From: Akkermansiaceae bacterium
GTDB taxonomy: Bacteria > Verrucomicrobiota > Verrucomicrobiia > Verrucomicrobiales > Akkermansiaceae
Assembly: GCA_018676385.1 (NCBI GenBank)
Contig: JABHEX010000338.1
Span: forward strand, 1 to 11,867
Direction: 5' to 3'
DNA length: 11,867 bases
Position numbers and translations under genes: made by a program. Within the stretch, counting starts at the first letter, position 1; each line of letters begins with the position of its first letter. The notes beneath the pieces are model-generated. The model was given only the letters and a program-made list of their open reading frames with translations. It searched no databases and had not been told where the DNA came from. Positions 7,725-11,867 of this stretch are shown one piece after another.

Positions 7725-8309
7725 TTACCCACCGAATGCGGTTTTTTGTGGCACGTTAATACTATCACCTGGGAAGATTTTTATACCCATATCTTCAGTT
7801 TTTCTTAAGTCATACACAGAGCGTTTACCGCCCCGGAAGAGCTCTACTCGGCGGATTGATCCAAAAGCATTTTCTCCACCAGCAGCCGACACTGCTTGAT
7901 ACAATGTCATATTACGCATGTATGGCTTTGGCCCAGGACTTTTCACATATCCGCCAATCGTCACGGTCTGAGCATCAATATTAGATTCCGCATTATCCTT
8001 AGCCGAAATAACGTTGATACGAGGACTTTGATACATTTCTGCTTCGCGATATGCTGCCTCAATTTTACGGGCTAAGGCAGAGCTTGATAGCCCACTCGCT
8101 TTAATGCCATTATCAAGCAGAGGCAGAAATACATAACCTTGCGGGCTTACGACATATTGCCCACTGATCCGAACTTGCTCAACTTGCGGCACTCCCTTGA
8201 TAACAATATTCAAGGTAGTTTTCGATGATATTGACTGAGCAACAGTGGTGCCACCAAGACTAATTATAGCTAGTGCACATAAGATAATTGGTAATCGGAA
8301 TAATTTCAT
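7725..8309 (-). CDS. Short Wza-like polysaccharide export (OPX) protein, Poly_export plus SLBB
   Basis: A periplasmic or outer-membrane-associated polysaccharide export protein. From ATG 8309 the product has 194 residues: a signal peptide (basic start MKLFR, hydrophobic 6-20, probable signal peptidase I site TVA|QS at 24/25, no lipobox at the cleavage site), a Poly_export segment at about 32-103 (ISGQYVVSPQGYVFLPLLDN) and one SLBB segment at about 115-165 (VTIGGYVKSPGPKPY, LYQAVSAAGG), ending GDSINVPQKTAFGG. E. coli Wza has 379 residues, a lipidated Cys and a C-terminal amphipathic helix that forms the outer-membrane pore; both are absent here. The upstream gene encodes its inner-membrane kinase partner, and an outer-membrane barrel gene is close by. 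A longer frame from 8348 would overlap the promoter-like boxes at 8339-8367 and bury the signal peptide. Family is firm, start fairly firm. Confidence 0.88.
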   Translation of the reverse strand: MKLFRLPIILCALAIISLGGTTVAQSISSKTTLNIVIKGVPQVEQVRISGQYVVSPQGYVFLPLLDNGIKASGLSSSALARKIEAAYREAEMYQSPRINVISAKDNAESNIDAQTVTIGGYVKSPGPKPYMRNMTLYQAVSAAGGENAFGSIRRVELFRGGKRSVYDLRKTEDMGIKIFPGDSINVPQKTAFGG

Positions 8310-8338
8310 AAGTAGTAATTGGTGTATATAGAGTCGAA

Positions 8339-8367
8339 AATTTAGCATAGATCACGAATCATGTCAA
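8339..8367 (-). promoter_or_regulatory. Sigma-70-like promoter for the short OPX gene
   Basis: On the minus strand TTGACA (8367-8362, full consensus) is followed by 17 bases and TAAATT (8344-8339, four of six consensus). The expected start point near 8332 lies upstream of ATG 8309, giving a leader of about 22 bases, and downstream of the alternative ATG 8348, supporting the shorter protein. It would let the OPX gene be expressed apart from wzc, whose stop is at 8382. Confidence 0.5.
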
Positions 8368-8381
8368 AAAAGAGATCAACA

Positions 8382-10529
8382 CTAGTAAAGATCCTCATCC
8401 TTTCTGGCTGGCTGTGCCTGCTGTGATGGCGCTGGTGCAGCCGTGGCTGTATCTCTGGCTATTTCGTCACCTGTAGTAGGTGCATAGTACGTGTAGTAAC
8501 TGGTATAGTACTGGTATTGATTATCACTGCGGACATCAACGTTGTTGAGCACAACACCAATCACATGACCCCCTACATTTTCTACCGCCTGTTTAACACG
8601 AACAAGCATATTACGAGGAAGCTTGCGGTGCTGCACCACAACGATCGTTAAATCAACCTCACTGGCCAGCACTGATGCATCACTCACACCGAGAATCGGG
8701 GGTGAGTCAACAAGCACAAGATCAAAACGCTGCTTAACATCTTGGATAAGCTCTGACATCCGGCGTGAGTTCAGAATCCCAGCGGCGTCAGCAGGCAGAA
8801 TACCCGAGGGCATGAAATAAAGGTTATCTACTGGTGTTTGCAGAATCACATCCTCAAGAAGTAAATCAGTAGTTAAATAGTTGGTTAAACCAACTGAATT
8901 ATTGATATCAAAAAACGTGTGAAGACGCGGACGGCGTAAGTCAGCATCTATCATCAGTGTCGTGTAACCACCTTGGGCGCAAATATAAGCAAGGTTACAC
9001 AATGTGGTTGACTTACCTTCACCAGCACCACCCGAGACCACCGTAATCGAGTTGTCCTCAGGATTCTTCCGGTTAAATTCTATATTGGTGCGCAGAATAC
9101 GGTAAGCCTCAGCATCAGGACTCATTCCACTCTGCCTATGGAGAACCACTACGTCTTTCGGAATTACAGCAAGAACAGGTACTTGGAGGAATCGCTCAAC
9201 ATCTTCTAAACTCTTTACAGAGGTGTCGAGGTATTCGAGACAGAATGCAATACCTAGACCAAAAATCACACCAACAACTGCACCTAATGCAAGATTTAAT
9301 GGGATATTTGGGCTAACTGCAATATCGTTTATTTCTGGAATCTGATGTATGATGATGTTAGTTGGAGGAATGGCCAATTTAGTTTTCTCAATATCATACT
9401 TAATCTGCATTTGATCTTTGATTCCCTGCGCCGTTTCATAATCCTTGCGAGCAATATTGAACTCTTGAAATGCCCGTGCCCTGTCAGTTCCCTCATCTTG
9501 CTTCTTGTCACGCACTTCGCGCATTTTATTCACACGCCCTTCAATAATCGCCAGTTTGTGGGTAAGTGACTGTCTGACATTGATAGCACGCTTCTCTAAC
9601 CCTTTCTTGAGCTCTTCAATACGAGTGGTACGCATTACAATATCTGGGTGCCTAGTACCGAGGCCTGACGCCTTAGCAGTCTGCAACTCAGCTTTTGCAT
9701 CTTCAAACTTGTTGTAAGCCTCTCTAAATCCTACATCTGGCAGATCAGCTGCAAGTCCTGGGAGATCTTCATCAGCAACAGCCAATAGTTTATCAATCTG
9801 AAATTTGAGCTGATCACGCTCTCGTTCAGCTTCATAGAGCTGTCTTTCAGCCAACTGACGCAACTCAAGTTCGCCACCGATGGTTTCGCCCCCTCTTTCA
9901 CTTTCCACCCAAATCACACCAACTTTTTCAGCAATATCCATCAGGCGCTTTCGTAATTCAGCAACACGGTCACTCTTATTCTGGAGTTCAACTTTGACTG
10001 CTTTAAGCTGATCCTTGCGCACATTTATTTCCAAATCATATCGGCGATCTTTATAGGCTTCATATACTGCTTCTGCAATTCGCTGAGCTTCTTCTTTTTT
10101 ACGATGCCTAACAGATATTTCAATCAAGTCAGTGCCTCTTCTCTGAGTAGTCCTAACTATTTCTCTTAAAACATCGATCACTGTCTTTCGGTCTTGCCCC
10201 CAGCTGGTCTCTAACTGAATCTTATCGATAGCCCGCCCTAAGGTTTCCGGAGCTACAATAATCTCAAACTGAGTGTTCATGAACTGCCGTGTCATTGGCG
10301 TCCCAATTCCACCCCCACGCATACCAACAGGATCTATGTCACTGATTGGCTTTACTTCTACGAGTGCCGCACTCTCATATTTCTTCGGCATCACATAGGT
10401 AATAACTGCTGCTGTTAGGAAAACCAAAAGAAATGTTAGTAAGATAACACCATAACGATTTTTAAGCACCTGCCAGTAATCTATAGCGTGAAGAGATGCT
10501 TCGTTTTGTTGACTGTTTTGCGGTTGCAT
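8382..10529 (-). CDS. wzc: Wzz/Wzc-type polysaccharide co-polymerase fused to bacterial tyrosine autokinase
   Basis: An inner-membrane protein that controls chain length and export of capsule or exopolysaccharide through cycles of tyrosine autophosphorylation. The 715 residues show a cytoplasmic N-terminus, TM1 at about 28-47, a Wzz domain and long charged coiled-coil periplasmic region at about 165-385, a Pro-rich segment before TM2 at about 411-430 (SPNIPLNLALG), and a cytoplasmic BY-kinase: Walker A GGAGEGKST at 500-508, Walker A' LMIDADLRR at 525-533, Walker B LVLVDSPP at 604-611. Near the C-terminus is the tyrosine cluster YQYYTSYYTYY (672-682, seven Tyr), the autophosphorylation site. 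Unusually, about 30 residues rich in Ala, Pro and Gln follow the cluster. Length is like E. coli Wzc (720). The start ATG 10529 lacks a Shine-Dalgarno; the stop is TAG. An upstream terminator implies its own promoter within 10530-10621. No cognate phosphatase gene is in the window. Confidence 0.95.
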   Translation of the reverse strand: MQPQNSQQNEASLHAIDYWQVLKNRYGVILLTFLLVFLTAAVITYVMPKKYESAALVEVKPISDIDPVGMRGGGIGTPMTRQFMNTQFEIIVAPETLGRAIDKIQLETSWGQDRKTVIDVLREIVRTTQRRGTDLIEISVRHRKKEEAQRIAEAVYEAYKDRRYDLEINVRKDQLKAVKVELQNKSDRVAELRKRLMDIAEKVGVIWVESERGGETIGGELELRQLAERQLYEAERERDQLKFQIDKLLAVADEDLPGLAADLPDVGFREAYNKFEDAKAELQTAKASGLGTRHPDIVMRTTRIEELKKGLEKRAINVRQSLTHKLAIIEGRVNKMREVRDKKQDEGTDRARAFQEFNIARKDYETAQGIKDQMQIKYDIEKTKLAIPPTNIIIHQIPEINDIAVSPNIPLNLALGAVVGVIFGLGIAFCLEYLDTSVKSLEDVERFLQVPVLAVIPKDVVVLHRQSGMSPDAEAYRILRTNIEFNRKNPEDNSITVVSGGAGEGKSTTLCNLAYICAQGGYTTLMIDADLRRPRLHTFFDINNSVGLTNYLTTDLLLEDVILQTPVDNLYFMPSGILPADAAGILNSRRMSELIQDVKQRFDLVLVDSPPILGVSDASVLASEVDLTIVVVQHRKLPRNMLVRVKQAVENVGGHVIGVVLNNVDVRSDNQYQYYTSYYTYYAPTTGDEIARDTATAAPAPSQQAQPARKDEDLY

Positions 10530-10589
10530 ACTGTGAAATTGTTTTTAGAAAATATGAGCTGATCAGTTTGTACGAGTGCGGTAAAATAG

Positions 10590-10611
10590 CTCTAAGAGGT
10601 TGTCTCTAAGA
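10590..10611. repeat. Direct repeat CTCTAAGA in the wzc upstream region
   Basis: CTCTAAGA occurs at 10590-10597 and again at 10604-10611, separated by GGTTGT, giving a 14-base period. The pair lies about 60-80 bases upstream of the wzc start and just beyond the terminator of the barrel gene, where a regulator for wzc might bind. I found no convincing -35/-10 pair in this gap. The repeat is seen; an operator role is speculation. Confidence 0.3.
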
Positions 10612-10621
10612 ATCATTGGAA

Positions 10622-10664
10622 AGTAAATAAAAAAGCCGTCGCAACGTGTTACATTGCGACGGCT
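10622..10664 (-). terminator. Rho-independent terminator downstream of the outer-membrane barrel gene
   Basis: On the minus strand AGCCGTCGCAA (10664-10654) and TTGCGACGGCT (10644-10634) form a perfect 11-bp GC-rich stem with a 9-base loop, followed by TTTTTATTTACTT. It starts 25 bases after the TAA of the barrel gene at 10690. It should separate transcription of the barrel gene from wzc. Confidence 0.9.
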
Positions 10665-10689
10665 GATAATTCGAAGTATTCGAAATAAA

Positions 10690-11867
10690 TTAAAATTCGA
10701 GACGCATGCCTAGTGACGCACGGTTACGCTCGTAGGTGCGCTGTGCTGCGGATCCAAGAATGCCACCATTGCCGTCACTGTCTGTCCAGTTGTACGAACC
10801 AGTAACGAACATTCCCTCATCAATTTTGTAGGAAAAGCCAAGATTGATGTTGATGATGTCTTGATCTAAATCAGCAATGCTAGCACCATTTACAAATCGC
10901 CCATCTTCCATGTCCGTGATGACATAGTTGATTCCGCCGTGAAGAGTAAGCTGAGGAGAAACAATGTAGTCAGTGTTGATACCTACACGAAGTGTGTTGT
11001 TAGTATCATAGGTCGAACCGATAAAACTTGTGCCATAATCCTCGACGCTGTATCTGCTGAAAGCTCTTACACTAAACTGATCATTGACTCGGGTGCGAAT
11101 AGCAAGTTCAGCGAACGGACTGTCGCCATCGGCACCACCATTATCTGTGTCGCGCATCTGCACACCGGCTTTAGCAGCCAATACTGAATTGGCACTGAAA
11201 CGGTGCTCAATACCAAGCAAGATGTAGTGATTTGTTGAATCAGAGGCAGTTCCACTTGCATCAGTCCAGCTGTAGCGATAATCAAGCGTGTAGTTAGTCT
11301 GCTCGGTAGAACGGTAACGTAACTGATTATATAGAGTGGAGATGAAACGATCATTGCTGGAACTATCACTTCCATAATTAACACCACGGATGGTAAAACC
11401 AGTGTAAGTACCAAAACGCTCTGACCATCGATATCCTACAGCATTGTCAGTTTGATATAGTAAGTACTCATCAAGCTGACGGTCTGTAGATAAACCATTG
11501 CTGTAGTCAGGCTCGAGCTCGTAGGAAACAAAACTACGACTGGTAAAACGCAGACGTTCACTGACGCGATGCTCCCAATTGAGTGACAAGTTTGCTTGGC
11601 CAAACATGTCATTTGCACCAGATGCGGATGGGGCATCTAAGTAATAGATACCACCGACTTTGGCTAACATGTTCCATGTTGTTTGAGGTGTGATACTGGC
11701 AAATGAAGTTCCAACATAAGCACTTACAGATGTGACATCATCTTCGAAACCAGACGATCCTTTAATCGCTGATGGAGTTACGTTGTCATCGATACCGAAA
11801 TTGACACCTACCGTCCATTTGAGTGGTGAGTTTTCATCATCCTCTGTCTTTGGTGCGATGTCGTAGA
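10690..11867 (-). CDS. Outer-membrane beta-barrel porin of the polysaccharide export locus (cut by right edge)
   Basis: The frame is open from the window edge (first full codon TAC, about 11865) to TAA 10690-10692, about 392 codons, without signal peptide or start; ATG 11670 is internal, since barrel-like sequence continues upstream of it (SPLKWTVGVNFGIDDNV). The product shows many amphipathic strands of alternating residues with aromatic girdles, for example YTLDYRYSWTD, LRVGINTDYIVS, LTLHGGINYVI, INLGFSYKID and MFVTGSYNWTDSD, joined by Asp/Asn/Gly/Ser-rich loops. It ends GMRLEF, with the C-terminal Phe that the BAM machinery recognises. It resembles the putative beta-barrel porin 2 (BBP2) type often encoded beside Wza/Wzc genes. 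Next to wzc and a short OPX gene, it likely forms the outer-membrane exit for the polysaccharide. Barrel class is firm; the Wzp-like export role is inferred from context. Confidence 0.85.
   Translation of the reverse strand, partial: YDIAPKTEDDENSPLKWTVGVNFGIDDNVTPSAIKGSSGFEDDVTSVSAYVGTSFASITPQTTWNMLAKVGGIYYLDAPSASGANDMFGQANLSLNWEHRVSERLRFTSRSFVSYELEPDYSNGLSTDRQLDEYLLYQTDNAVGYRWSERFGTYTGFTIRGVNYGSDSSSNDRFISTLYNQLRYRSTEQTNYTLDYRYSWTDASGTASDSTNHYILLGIEHRFSANSVLAAKAGVQMRDTDNGGADGDSPFAELAIRTRVNDQFSVRAFSRYSVEDYGTSFIGSTYDTNNTLRVGINTDYIVSPQLTLHGGINYVITDMEDGRFVNGASIADLDQDIININLGFSYKIDEGMFVTGSYNWTDSDGNGGILGSAAQRTYERNRASLGMRLEF

Noticed and set aside
8310..8348. Longer export protein beginning at 8348.
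   Set aside because: It places 13 residues before a good signal peptide and starts within the -10 to -35 region of a promoter-like sequence.
1..11867. tRNA or rRNA genes, CRISPR arrays, insertion sequences, phage genes or attachment sites.
   Set aside because: Nothing of these kinds was visible on reading both strands; the only repeats noted are short terminators, one palindrome and one 8-bp direct repeat.

Overview
The window reads as chromosomal DNA of a Gram-negative, probably marine bacterium. My best guess is Verrucomicrobiota, order Opitutales (Coraliomargarita or Puniceicoccaceae type). That placement rests on remembered resemblance of the DinG-like helicase, RlpA and polysaccharide-export proteins, on a mid-40s GC look by eye, and on starts that mostly lack a clear Shine-Dalgarno sequence. 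It is inference; no search was run. An outer membrane is directly supported by a beta-barrel protein ending in Phe, a lipoprotein signal on the rlpA remnant and a Wzc-type kinase.

Left part (1-6806), housekeeping metabolism and repair: the N-terminal half of phosphoenolpyruvate carboxylase (minus strand, running off the left edge), a divergent DinG-family iron-sulfur helicase (plus), a type I 3-dehydroquinate dehydratase (minus), homoserine dehydrogenase with an ACT domain (plus) and a NifS/IscS-type cysteine desulfurase (minus). Neighbours alternate in strand, so they pair as divergent or tightly convergent units rather than one operon. hom and the desulfurase even share a TTAA across their stop codons. 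A perfect 8-bp palindrome lies just before the hom start.

Middle (6848-7724): a broken rlpA lipoprotein gene with two independent lesions (an extra base in a G5A5 run and an in-frame amber codon), then about 370 bases without a conventional gene. That gap holds a good sigma-70-like promoter on the plus strand, a 35-codon open frame for a hydrophobic peptide, and a strong minus-strand terminator.

Right part (7674-11867), a polysaccharide export locus read leftward: an outer-membrane beta-barrel (cut by the right edge), a rho-independent terminator, a Wzz/Wzc polysaccharide co-polymerase fused to a bacterial tyrosine kinase, and a short Wza-like export protein (Poly_export plus SLBB) that lacks the C-terminal outer-membrane helix of classical Wza. 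Together they suggest an envelope-spanning exporter in which the separate barrel, not the OPX protein, crosses the outer membrane. No glycosyltransferases, flippase or polymerase are in the window. I saw no tRNA, rRNA, CRISPR array or insertion sequence. The most notable items are the short-OPX plus barrel arrangement, the decayed rlpA, and the unassigned small membrane ORF with its own promoter.
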